64,000 nt of DNA from Rhizobium sp. GN54 (GTDB taxonomy: Bacteria > Pseudomonadota > Alphaproteobacteria > Rhizobiales > Rhizobiaceae), in the NCBI RefSeq assembly GCF_021026345.1, contig NZ_JAJNCZ010000001.1, positions 558,001-622,000 on the forward strand. Reading direction: 5' to 3'. A model generated the notes under the pieces. The model was given only the letters and a program-made list of their open reading frames with translations, was not told where the DNA came from and did not search any database. Positions 1 to 7,314 of the stretch are shown piece by piece. A program made the position numbers and the translations under genes. Position 1 is the stretch's first letter. Each line of letters opens with the position of its first letter.

Positions 1-606
1 TGCGAGCAGATGCTGGCGCTGCAGGCGCGCCAGAAAGGCGTGAAGCTGTCGAGCCGCGTGCCCTGCGACGTCGGTGAGGCGATCGCCGACCAGCGCGCGC
101 TCCAGCAGATCCTGATCAATCTCGTCGGCAACGCCGTCAAGTTCACCGAGAAGGGCGGCATGGTCATGATCGATGCGGCCCGCCGCGGGCGTGACCTCGT
201 CATCACCGTCAGCGACACCGGCATCGGCATCCCCGCCGAAAAGCTCGACCTGATCGGCCAGCCCTTCGTCCAGGTGGAAAACGAGTATACCCGCAAATAC
301 GAGGGCACCGGCCTCGGCCTGTCGCTGGTCAAGGGCCTCGTCGCCCTGCATGGCGGCTCCTTCACGATCCGCAGCGATGCGGGCGAGGGCACGCGCATCA
401 CCGTCTGCCTGCCCGCCGACGGCTCCGGCACGGTTGAGGCCGGCGAGTGCGTCTTCGACAATGACGGGGAATTTCCGCCGCGGCTGTTTCCCCGCGAGAG
501 AAACGATGCGATACCGGCGGCCATGACGGAGGGAGACGTCTCCAACGCCAACAAGGGCAGCAGCAGGAGCAGGGGCCATGACGGCACGCGCGCGAAAACA
601 GCCTGA
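1..606 (+). CDS. Sensor histidine kinase, C-terminal part (5' end outside window)
   Basis: The reading frame is open from base 1 and ends at 606, so only about the last 200 residues of a histidine kinase are present. The HATPase_c fold is clear: an N box (LINLVGNAVKFTEKGG), a G1 box (DTGIGIP) and a G2 box (GTGLGLSLVKGLVALHGG) lie in order. This domain binds ATP and phosphorylates the kinase's own histidine. The N-box and VQVENEYTRKYEGTGLGL region resembles DivJ/PleC-type cell-cycle kinases of Rhizobiales, but the dimerisation and sensor parts are missing, so the subfamily is an inference. A hydrophilic tail of about 60 residues follows the ATPase domain. The end overlaps the next gene by 29 bases, which suggests translational coupling. 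Confidence 0.9.
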   Translation, partial: CEQMLALQARQKGVKLSSRVPCDVGEAIADQRALQQILINLVGNAVKFTEKGGMVMIDAARRGRDLVITVSDTGIGIPAEKLDLIGQPFVQVENEYTRKYEGTGLGLSLVKGLVALHGGSFTIRSDAGEGTRITVCLPADGSGTVEAGECVFDNDGEFPPRLFPRERNDAIPAAMTEGDVSNANKGSSRSRGHDGTRAKTA

Positions 607-1522
607 CCGCGGCGCCGGCAAGGGCAGGACCGCGGCTGCGCGCAAGCGGCAGGCCTCCGGTCCGGGCCTCCTCCAGCGTTCGCTCCTTTCGCTCGGCGCC
701 TTCGCCGCGCGCCATCCCTCGATCGTCGGCGGCGGCGCTGCCTTTGCCGTCGTCTTCTCCTTCGTCGCCGCCAATGCGCTGTGGTATCAGCCGGGCGGCC
801 ATCCCTCGCCGATCCTCAAGACGCGCTCCGGCCAGAACACGCTGGGCTTTTCCGCCCTGCGCGAGGAACCCTCGGACGTCACCACCTTCGTGATCCGGCG
901 CGAGGGCGAGGAACAGGCCGAGGGCGGCGGCGTTCAGGACGCCGGCCAGCCGAACGAACTCGTCCTCGACATCCAGACCGAACTCGCCCGCCAGGGCTTC
1001 TATGCCGGCGACCCGGACGGTCGGCTGGAGGAGGAGACGGTCTCGGCGATCCGAAGGTTCCAGCAGGAGCGGGGGCTTTCACTCACCGGCACGCCGGACG
1101 CGGGATTGCTGGCCGCACTGCTTGCGGACGCTCCGCAGCAGGTGGCGGTGCTGCCGACCGAGCGGCCGCTCGATACCGGCGGGGCGAGCAATGCGGGCAC
1201 GGAGATCGATCCGGTCGCAGCCGCGATCCGCGCCGCCGAGGCCGATACCGTGGCCGCGCCGGCGCCGGCGCCCGCGGCGGCAGCGTCCGCGGCGCCCGCA
1301 CCGGCACCCGCGCCTGCAGGCCCCGGGCCGTCGAGCGCGCTGGTGATGAAGATCCAGAAGGGGCTGAGCAACATCGCCTATGCCGACATCACCGTCGACG
1401 GTGTCGCCGGCTCCAGGACCCGCGAGGCCATCCGCGCCTTCGAGAAGCACTACCGGCTGCCCGCCACCGGCGAGCCGAACGAGCTGGTGCTGAACAAGCT
1501 CAAGGAGATCGGCGCGCTCTGA
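578..1522 (+). CDS. Membrane-anchored peptidoglycan-binding (PG_binding_1) protein
   Basis: A 314-residue protein starting within the end of the kinase gene, with a purine-rich ribosome site (AGCAGGAGCAGGGG) before the ATG. A basic N terminus is followed by one hydrophobic segment (about residues 45-70). Two peptidoglycan-binding domains of the PG_binding_1 type follow: one near 125-185 (VLDIQTELARQGFYAGDPDG, then AIRRFQQERGL) and one at the C terminus (KIQKGLSNIAYADITVDGVAG, then AIRAFEKHYRLP). They are separated by an Ala/Pro-rich linker. The layout fits an inner-membrane protein with a periplasmic arm that touches the cell wall. No catalytic domain is visible. The overlap with the kinase gene hints at a shared role in envelope or cell-cycle control, which is an inference. 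Confidence 0.85.
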   Translation: MTARARKQPDRGAGKGRTAAARKRQASGPGLLQRSLLSLGAFAARHPSIVGGGAAFAVVFSFVAANALWYQPGGHPSPILKTRSGQNTLGFSALREEPSDVTTFVIRREGEEQAEGGGVQDAGQPNELVLDIQTELARQGFYAGDPDGRLEEETVSAIRRFQQERGLSLTGTPDAGLLAALLADAPQQVAVLPTERPLDTGGASNAGTEIDPVAAAIRAAEADTVAAPAPAPAAAASAAPAPAPAPAGPGPSSALVMKIQKGLSNIAYADITVDGVAGSRTREAIRAFEKHYRLPATGEPNELVLNKLKEIGAL

Positions 1523-1747
1523 GCCGCCACACCTACCCCTTTTTCGGGGGCGTACCTCCTTTTTCGGAAATGAAATCTGCGCGTGAAACGTTAGAGTGCC
1601 GGAAGGCCGGCATCCGCCGGCATCGGGCGCGCGTCGCAACCGCGGCGCGCGGGATCAGCCTGTCTAGGGCGAGGGCGCTGTCGGCCGCACGGCGGGATAT
1701 CTCCCGCGGGTGCCGCCTATCGGCATCTGCAACACGGGGATTTTCGC

Positions 1748-2632
1748 ATGGCCAAGGGCAAATGGTACGCTTCTCTGGGCGATTACGGCCTCTTCGAGGA
1801 CAAGTGGTTCGGCGAATTGCGGGCACACAGCCACACCTCCACCAAGGTGACGCTGGTGGCCTCGAACGGCCTCAAGATGAGCGTCGTCGGCACCGGGCTG
1901 AAGGTGAACAGCGATGGTGAGCCGATCTCGGGCACCATCAAGACGATCACCTTCTCCACCCGCTCCGGCGACAAGCTGAACGAGTTCACCGGCCTGAACG
2001 TCAAGGCCGCCGAGATGCACAAGTCGACCGTCAATTTCGGCTGGGAAGGCATGCGCATGCTCGTCCTCAAGGGTGACGACACGCTCACCGGCTCCTCCAA
2101 GTCCGACACGCTCTATGGCTATGGCGGCAACGACACCCTCAAGGCCGGCAAGGGCGACGACCGGGTCTACGGCTATGACGGCAAGGACAAGCTCTACGGC
2201 GACGCCGGCGACGACTGGCTGCTCGGCATGAACGGCAACGATACGCTCAAGGGCGGCTCGGGCAACGACATGCTGAACGGCGGCATGGGTCGCGACACCC
2301 TCGCCGGCGGCTCGGGCGCCGACCTGTTCCTGTTCGTCGTGCCGGAAGAAACCAAGGTTACCAAGTCCGGCCGCGACGTCATCACCGACTTCAGCCGCAG
2401 CCAGCGCGACAAGATCCAGCTCGACGTGATGGACGCGGATGTGAAGAAGAGCGGCGACCAGGACTTCACCTTCATCGGCACCAAGGCCTTCACCGCCGCC
2501 GGCCAGATCCGCTACGAGAAGAGCGGCGGCGACACCATCGTCTTCGGCAACATCGACAGCGACAAGACACCCGAATTCGCCTTCGCCCTCGACCTGTCGA
2601 TCAGCCTCAAGGCCTCCGACTTCATCCTCTGA
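1748..2632 (+). CDS. RTX-type calcium-binding protein
   Basis: A 294-residue acidic protein with no N-terminal signal peptide. Residues about 112-195 hold nonapeptide RTX repeats of the GGxGxDx type (GYGGNDTLKAGKGDDRVYGY, then GDAGDDWLLGMNGNDTLKGG, then GSGNDMLNGGMGRDTLAGGSG). Such repeats form a calcium-loaded beta roll after export. A hemolysin-type C-terminal region (DVITDFSRSQRDKIQLD) follows, as in substrates of type I secretion. The first 110 residues match no domain I recognise. No HlyB/HlyD/TolC genes lie nearby, so the exporter must be encoded elsewhere if this is secreted. Calcium binding is a family inference; the function is unknown. Confidence 0.85.
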   Translation: MAKGKWYASLGDYGLFEDKWFGELRAHSHTSTKVTLVASNGLKMSVVGTGLKVNSDGEPISGTIKTITFSTRSGDKLNEFTGLNVKAAEMHKSTVNFGWEGMRMLVLKGDDTLTGSSKSDTLYGYGGNDTLKAGKGDDRVYGYDGKDKLYGDAGDDWLLGMNGNDTLKGGSGNDMLNGGMGRDTLAGGSGADLFLFVVPEETKVTKSGRDVITDFSRSQRDKIQLDVMDADVKKSGDQDFTFIGTKAFTAAGQIRYEKSGGDTIVFGNIDSDKTPEFAFALDLSISLKASDFIL

Positions 2633-2659
2633 GGGCGGGATCGGCGCCCGGGGACAAGC

Positions 2660-3000
2660 CTATGGCGGCAAGTCCCCCTCTGGCCTGCCGGCCATCTCCC
2701 CCACAAGGGGGGAGAAAATCCAGCGGATGCCCTTCTGCCCGATAGGAACCCCGGCAGTGCGGCCGGGTCAAGCTCTCCCTCTTGTGGGGATCCCGGTCTC
2801 CGACTCCATCCTCTGAGGGCCTGGTCGGGCGCCGGGGGGGCAATCGTATGGCAGCAAGTCCCCCTCTGGCCTGCCGGCCATCTCCCCCACAAGGGGGGAG
2901 AAGACGCGCCGCACCCGTCTGCCCAATGTGGAACGACAATGGAGCGGCTAGGTTAAGCCCTCCCCCTTGTGGGGAGGGTTGGGGAGGGGCCTTCTTGGGG
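2660..3000. repeat. Intergenic palindromic repeats (type A), two copies plus a half element
   Basis: The 499-base gap after the RTX gene is mostly repeats. Two copies of a GC-rich unit (AGTCCCCCTCTGGCCTGCCG, then CCATCTCCCCCACAAGGGGG) lie at 2671-2715 and 2857-2905. Each contains nested inverted repeats (CCTGCCGG/CCGGCAGG-type and CCCCC-ACAA-GGGGG). A related short element (CCTCCCCCTTGTGGGGAGGG) is at about 2958-2980. The same units recur in reverse orientation near 36.97-37.29 kb. No gene is seen in the gap. Confidence 0.8.
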
Positions 3001-3131
3001 ATGGGAGGGGCCTTCTTGCGGTTGGCGAGAGCCTTCTGGGGTTAGGGAGAGGCCTTCCTTCCATGCGATTACCCTGCGACCGCCGCAGCCCCCCGGTTGC
3101 CACAGCGGGCAGGGGCCGCTATTGAGCGCTG

Positions 3132-3521
3132 ATGCGCCTGAAAACCGAGATCTTCGCCGCAGCCCTGGTCCGCAACGTCTTCGCCCGCGGCGACTTTGCC
3201 GCGATCGAGCGCAAGGGGGCGGCCGAAGGCGGGGCGCTGTTCATCCGCCAGTCCTGGCGCGACGGCACCGAGACGCTCTATGCACCTGCGCCGCAGAGCT
3301 TCTTCGACGAGGACGACAGCGGCAGCCGCCTGTTCGAGCGCCGGCTGGGCCGCCAGCCGCGCGAGGCCGTCTCCGACGCGCTTTCCCGCGAGATCCGCTT
3401 TGATCCCGACCTCTGGATCGTGGCGCTGGAGACCGAGGCGATCGACGGCCTCCTCGAGATCGCGACGGACGACCGCGGGGAAAGCCGCGGGGACGACGGC
3501 CACCCCCTGTTCCGCCGGTAA
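3132..3521 (+). CDS. DUF1491 family protein
   Basis: A 129-residue cytosolic protein of the conserved alphaproteobacterial DUF1491 family. It begins MRLKTEIFAAALVRNVF and carries the family's GGALFIRQ segment and a late RFDPDLWIVALETEAIDGL block. Length is normal for the family. No catalytic motif or membrane segment is visible and the function is unknown. It stands alone, downstream of a repeat-filled gap and just upstream of a tiny membrane-protein gene. Confidence 0.85.
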   Translation: MRLKTEIFAAALVRNVFARGDFAAIERKGAAEGGALFIRQSWRDGTETLYAPAPQSFFDEDDSGSRLFERRLGRQPREAVSDALSREIRFDPDLWIVALETEAIDGLLEIATDDRGESRGDDGHPLFRR

Positions 3522-3596
3522 CAGCGCTGCACCTCGACCTGTGCGAGAAGTAAGGTGTGGGAAATTTCTCCCGGCACGCACTTCAGGAGGTCCGTG

Positions 3597-3716
3597 ATGT
3601 CTGCAGTTCTGCCAGCTTTCGTCGCTTTCGTCGCCTTCATGTATGTGGCCACCATGATTGCAGCGATCCGCGCCGAGCGGCGCGAGCGGGTCCGGGCGCA
3701 GAACCGGCTCTTCTGA
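3597..3716 (+). CDS. 39-residue single-span membrane protein candidate
   Basis: A short reading frame with a perfect AGGAGG ribosome site at 3583-3588, eight bases before the ATG. The peptide starts MSAVLPAFVAFVAFMYVATM and ends with a strongly basic tail (AAIRAERRERVRAQNRLF). A hydrophobic stretch of about 20 residues followed by positive charges is the pattern of a small inner-membrane protein with its C terminus in the cytoplasm. I do not recognise a family. The strong ribosome site and clean transmembrane pattern make a real gene likely, but conservation has not been tested. Confidence 0.6.
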   Translation: MSAVLPAFVAFVAFMYVATMIAAIRAERRERVRAQNRLF

Positions 3717-3778
3717 TGTCCGCCCTGTCGCGAGAAGGCCCGCATGCGCCCGGCCTGTCGCACTCCCTTTGCCTGCCG

Positions 3779-4789
3779 CTATCCCTGCGCGGCCCGTCGC
3801 CGGTTTTCGCCGTCCCGGTTGCCCGCGCCGTCGATGTCGGCCTGGCGCCGGTCGGAGCCCCTGTCCGAATTGGCCGGCGCCGGCGGCTGGCCGGCATAGG
3901 TATAGGCGTCGGCGCGCCGCCAGCTTTCCACCCGTTCGATGCAGGCCGCCCGTCCGAGATCGGCAACAAGCGCTGCGGCGCGATTTCCGCCCCGGGCCGC
4001 TTCCGCCGCCTCGGCAAGATGGGGGTAGAGCCGCGCAAGCATCATGGCGCTGTCTTCGGCCGGCGCGTCGAGCGCCACCAGCGTCGTTGCCAGCTGCAGC
4101 CCGGAAACGTCCAGCAGGATGCGTTCGCTGAGCCACTGGCTGCTGCCCAGCGCGTCGGCAAGCGTCACGCAGAACATGCCGGTCTCGCCGGCGCGGGCGA
4201 AGCGAACGATGAGGGCGAGATGAACCTCGCCGATCGCGGCGAGCCCGGTTGGGCCGGTTTCCGCCGGGGCCTGCGCCCGCACCAGCGCCTTGAGTTCCTC
4301 GCGCAGGTCCTCCTCGCGGGCGAGACGCCGGGCCTCCGTCGCCGCCGGCTCGACCGTGACCGGGCCGCGGCTGCGATGCTCGCGATGCAGGTCGACGAGG
4401 CGCTCGATCGTCTGCGGCGAGAGGTCGTCGCGGCATTCGATGGCGCGGGCATGCGCGGGCGAGGCGGTGTGCAGGATCTCCATCAGCAGCCGCGGGGAGA
4501 GCGCTGCCGAGCGGGTGAGGAAGATCGCGGCGATCCCGATCGGCTCGCGGGCGATGAACAGCGCCGTCGCCTCGGGCACGGCTGCGCATTGCGACAGGGC
4601 TGCGACCGCCTGGCGGCGCGCCTCGTCGCTGGAGGCGAGATAGGTGGGCACGAACAGTTCGTGGAATTGCCGTTGGTCGGATCGGGAAGGATGGGCGAGG
4701 CTCTCGAAGCTGGAGACCGTCGCCATCAGGACGATGTCCTTCTGCCGCCCCGGCTGCGGTCTCTCCAGCGCTCGAAAACTGTCCCCCAC
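3779..4789 (-). CDS. DUF2336 domain-containing protein
   Basis: A 336-residue leftward protein resembling the DUF2336 family of Rhizobiales. It is helical and Ala/Leu-rich, with conserved-looking segments such as FHELFVPTYLASSDEARRQA, LSPRLLMEILHTASPAHARA and LSPQTIERLVDLHREHRS. There is no signal peptide or membrane span. The start is uncertain: an internal ATG at 4726 (MATVSSFESLAHPSRSDQ) would remove 21 atypical residues and may be the true start. The C-terminal 45 residues are polar and low in complexity. Function is unknown. Confidence 0.7.
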   Translation of the reverse strand: MGDSFRALERPQPGRQKDIVLMATVSSFESLAHPSRSDQRQFHELFVPTYLASSDEARRQAVAALSQCAAVPEATALFIAREPIGIAAIFLTRSAALSPRLLMEILHTASPAHARAIECRDDLSPQTIERLVDLHREHRSRGPVTVEPAATEARRLAREEDLREELKALVRAQAPAETGPTGLAAIGEVHLALIVRFARAGETGMFCVTLADALGSSQWLSERILLDVSGLQLATTLVALDAPAEDSAMMLARLYPHLAEAAEAARGGNRAAALVADLGRAACIERVESWRRADAYTYAGQPPAPANSDRGSDRRQADIDGAGNRDGENRRRAAQG

Positions 4790-5391
4790 GACGCACCACT
4801 CTTACGCAAAGACAGCCATTTCCCGGTGCATTCCCCGCCGATCCCTACCGCTTTGGGATGGCGTGGCCTGCGGCGGGTCAGCGGTTCGAACCGAACCGCA
4901 AAGCCGCGTGAAATCCTTGATCGCCAACAATTAGACGAAAAGAATTAGCAAGATGTTAACCGTATTGACGCAACTTCTCGGACATAGGGATGGGCAGTGT
5001 CGGGGGCGTCCCCGTGCTATTCTTCCCTTCAAGCGCGAGCGTTGCGTCGCAGCCGATGCAACGACGTTTCGAAGGCAAGGTGCGATGCACCGGATCCCTT
5101 CGCCGCAGGCCCCTGTTCGGGGATGGTGCCGGACAGGCGCGGATGCGGAGATAAGGGAAGTCGCGTCGGCGATGCAGATGATTGCACTCCGCGCAGGACG
5201 GCAGCTGGAAGAACTTTTCCCCGATCGGGAAACCTTTGCAGCGCCTTTGCCGTTCAAGGTCCGGTTGTGGTGTTATGGTTCAGCGTGTGAAGCCGCAGCC
5301 CCGGACGGATCCGGTGGCACTGGCCCGTCAGGCGGGCAGGATGAGATTTGTGCAGTACTTCATCCGTCTCGGTTCTTGTAAGGAGGCGAGA
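4790..5391. other. 602-base gap with an AT-rich candidate promoter region
   Basis: No gene can be supported here. Bases about 4910-4985 are clearly AT-richer than the surroundings (CAACAATTAGACGAAAAGAA, then TTAGCAAGATGTTAACCG) and lie upstream of both the leftward DUF2336 gene and the rightward small gene at 5392, so a promoter is plausible. An open frame at 4953-5381 exists but has no recognisable domain and no ribosome site. Confidence 0.4.
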
Positions 5392-5586
5392 ATGGCAGAC
5401 GTGGTACGAATTCAGGAACGCATGGCCCGCAGGCCGCAGCGCGCGAAGGTATGGCACGAGGCCCCGGCCGCCGTGCTGTTCTTCACCGGCGTCCGCTACG
5501 AGCGGCTGACCCCGGCGCTCGTTGCCGCAGAAGCGCGCGCGAGCCGGCGTCGGCCGACGAAGCCGGGCAAGGACGCCTGCCGCTGA
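5392..5586 (+). CDS. Small conserved-type hypothetical protein (64 aa)
   Basis: A 64-residue basic protein (MADVVRIQERMARRPQRAKV and onward). The start is set by a strong ribosome site (TAAGGAGGCGAG) directly before the ATG; a longer upstream extension of the frame lacks such a site. The middle (APAAVLFFTGVRYERL) is mildly hydrophobic and the ends are Arg/Lys-rich. I do not recognise a family with a known role. The ribosome site and compact size support a real gene. Confidence 0.65.
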   Translation: MADVVRIQERMARRPQRAKVWHEAPAAVLFFTGVRYERLTPALVAAEARASRRRPTKPGKDACR

Positions 5587-5773
5587 GGCGAGGCCGGCCC
5601 TGCCGCACGGCGAACCTGCCGTGGCGAGCCAGCGTCGTCTTGCGGGCATCGCGCGGGCTCACGCGTCCCGGCGATGCGGGCAGGCGCGTCCGTTCGGCGA
5701 TCCCGGTCGCCGCCTTGCGTGCGCGATACTGAAAATCCACAATATTCCAGGAACTGGCCGCCGGCGGCACGAT

Positions 5774-6334
5774 CTATTCGATCGTGCTCTCGTCGATCGC
5801 CTCGCAGCCGGCATCGCCGAGGAAGGCGCGGGCCGCCTCGTCCATCGTCGCGGTCGGCACGAAGGTGCGCAGCACCGCATAGCCCTCGTCGACGGGCATC
5901 TCCACCAGGATCGACTGGGCAAGGGCTGCCGGCAGCGCCTTGCGGATGGCGTTGAGCTGGATCGGCGTGGCGACGACGACGTCGAGCGCGCCGGCCACCG
6001 CCGTCCGGTCGTTCATGCTGAACACCTCGTTGGCCGAGCTGTCGAACACGCCCACCGACCAGAACGGCACGCCGGCCGGCGCATAGAGCCGCACCGGCGC
6101 GTCGGCGACCGAAAACGCGCACGCCGCGACCCGCAGGCCCGGATCGTCGTTGACCAGTCCGCCGCGGCTCGCAGCCCCGTTCGGCAGCGGATAGAAGCGC
6201 AGCGGTTCGCCGAGGTCGCCGATCCGGGTATAGGCGTCGTTGCCGGTGAAATAGGGCACGGCGAGGATGATCAGGATGTGCAGCCCGGCCGCGCCCACCA
6301 CCCCGACGAGGATCGCAAACAGGATGCTACGCAT
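5774..6334 (-). CDS. DUF1254 domain-containing membrane protein
   Basis: A 186-residue protein with one N-terminal transmembrane segment (SILFAILVGVVGAAGLHILI) and a periplasmic domain beginning NDAYTRIGDLGEPLRFYPLP. This is the short rhizobial form of the DUF1254 family, which normally sits beside a DUF1214 protein. Its first codons overlap the end of that partner gene by 8 bases, so the two are probably translated together. The role is unknown. The pair are expected to work as a periplasm-facing complex, by inference from their constant neighbourhood. Confidence 0.75.
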   Translation of the reverse strand: MRSILFAILVGVVGAAGLHILIILAVPYFTGNDAYTRIGDLGEPLRFYPLPNGAASRGGLVNDDPGLRVAACAFSVADAPVRLYAPAGVPFWSVGVFDSSANEVFSMNDRTAVAGALDVVVATPIQLNAIRKALPAALAQSILVEMPVDEGYAVLRTFVPTATMDEAARAFLGDAGCEAIDESTIE

Positions 6335-6914
6335 CGGCGCATCCCGTCCGCTCGATCGACGGCATCGACAGGTCGATGACGCCGGAACTGCCGGCCGTCG
6401 GCGTGTCGAGCAGCGTCATCACCAGCCGGAAGGGCCGGCCCGGCGCGACCGAGAGCCAGTTGCCCGGCTGCGCTGTGGGCGCGACATGCACGACGATCCT
6501 GCCGTCGGCCTCGCGCAGCGTCGTCCACGAGTTCAGCCCGGCCGGCATGCCGGGCGCCAGCGCCATCGGCCGGCCGTCGGGCGTGCTCGCATGCAGCGTC
6601 CACAGCCGGGCAGGGGGCGTCAGCCCGACGATGTCGTAGGCGCAGCGGCCGGAAAGCGCATGGCCGCCGCTGTCCTGGGTGGCGCGGAAGATCAGCCCCT
6701 CGGCGCTGCCGAACAGGAGCGCGCCGTCGCGGGCGCGATGGGCCTTGGCATAGGGATCGGCGCCGGCCGTCTGGGCATCGGGAAAGGCATGCCAGGGGCC
6801 GAGCGCGATCGACCCGAACCCGATCGTCGCCTTCAGCGCCCAGACGGCCGATGCCGTGCCGAGGCCGAAGGTGATGGCGAGCGCAAGGGCGACGAGAAGC
6901 GGAATACGGAACAA
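6327..6914 (-). CDS. DUF1214 domain-containing exported protein
   Basis: A 195-residue protein with an N-terminal signal or anchor (PLLVALALAITFGLGTASAV). Its DUF1214-type domain shows the typical features DPYAKAHRARDGALLFGSAEG, GLTPPARLWTLHASTPDG and a final WLSVAPGRPFRLVMTLLDTP block. It is the first gene of a two-gene leftward unit with the DUF1254 gene. The family's function is not established in bacteria of this kind; the fused long form of DUF1254/DUF1214 is better known. Length and motif order fit the short two-gene form. Confidence 0.8.
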   Translation of the reverse strand: MFRIPLLVALALAITFGLGTASAVWALKATIGFGSIALGPWHAFPDAQTAGADPYAKAHRARDGALLFGSAEGLIFRATQDSGGHALSGRCAYDIVGLTPPARLWTLHASTPDGRPMALAPGMPAGLNSWTTLREADGRIVVHVAPTAQPGNWLSVAPGRPFRLVMTLLDTPTAGSSGVIDLSMPSIERTGCADA

Positions 6915-7059
6915 ATCGGCCTACCGGTTGGACACGCGAGAACCGATCGCCACGAAGGGGCCGCGGCGCGGGCTCCGGCAGCGAGCATTGCATGATTCCG
7001 TTGCGAAAATCGATGACAAAGGCAAGGCCCGTGGGGAAGTGCGCCCTTACGCCCCGTTC

Positions 7060-7295
7060 GCATAAGCCCCTCATCCGCCCTGCCGGGCACCTTCTCCCCG
7101 CAGGCGGGGAGAAGGACGGACACCCGAAACGCCGTGACCTTGGGAACGAGGACGCCCGGATAAAGCAGGCGCCACCCTTCGCGGTCGGAAAGCCGGCCAG
7201 GTCCCCTCTCCCCGCTTGCGGGGAGAGGGTTAGGGTGAGGGGCAGCCAGGGCGAACAGGGTGAGGGGCAGCCGGGGAGAACAGGGTAAGGGGCAG
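7060..7295. repeat. Intergenic palindromic repeats (type B)
   Basis: The roughly 400-base gap between the DUF1214 gene and the penicillin-binding protein gene holds copies of a second repeat family. At 7066-7115 is CCCCTCATCCGCCCTGCCGG followed by CACCTTCTCCCCGCAGGCGG. At 7200-7240 is CCCCTCTCCCCGCTTGCGGG with GGTTAGGGTGAGGGGCAG. The core is a hairpin of the CTTCTCCCCGC/GCGGGGAGAAG type. A short sub-unit (GTGAGGGGCAGCC) is repeated again at 7250-7290. No gene is seen in the gap. Confidence 0.75.
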
Positions 7296-7314
7296 CGCCG
7301 CGCTTGCCACCGCC

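Noticed and set aside
4953-5381. Open frame of 142 codons in the gap before the small gene at 5392
   Set aside because: No ribosome site, no domain and uneven composition; better explained as promoter and leader sequence.
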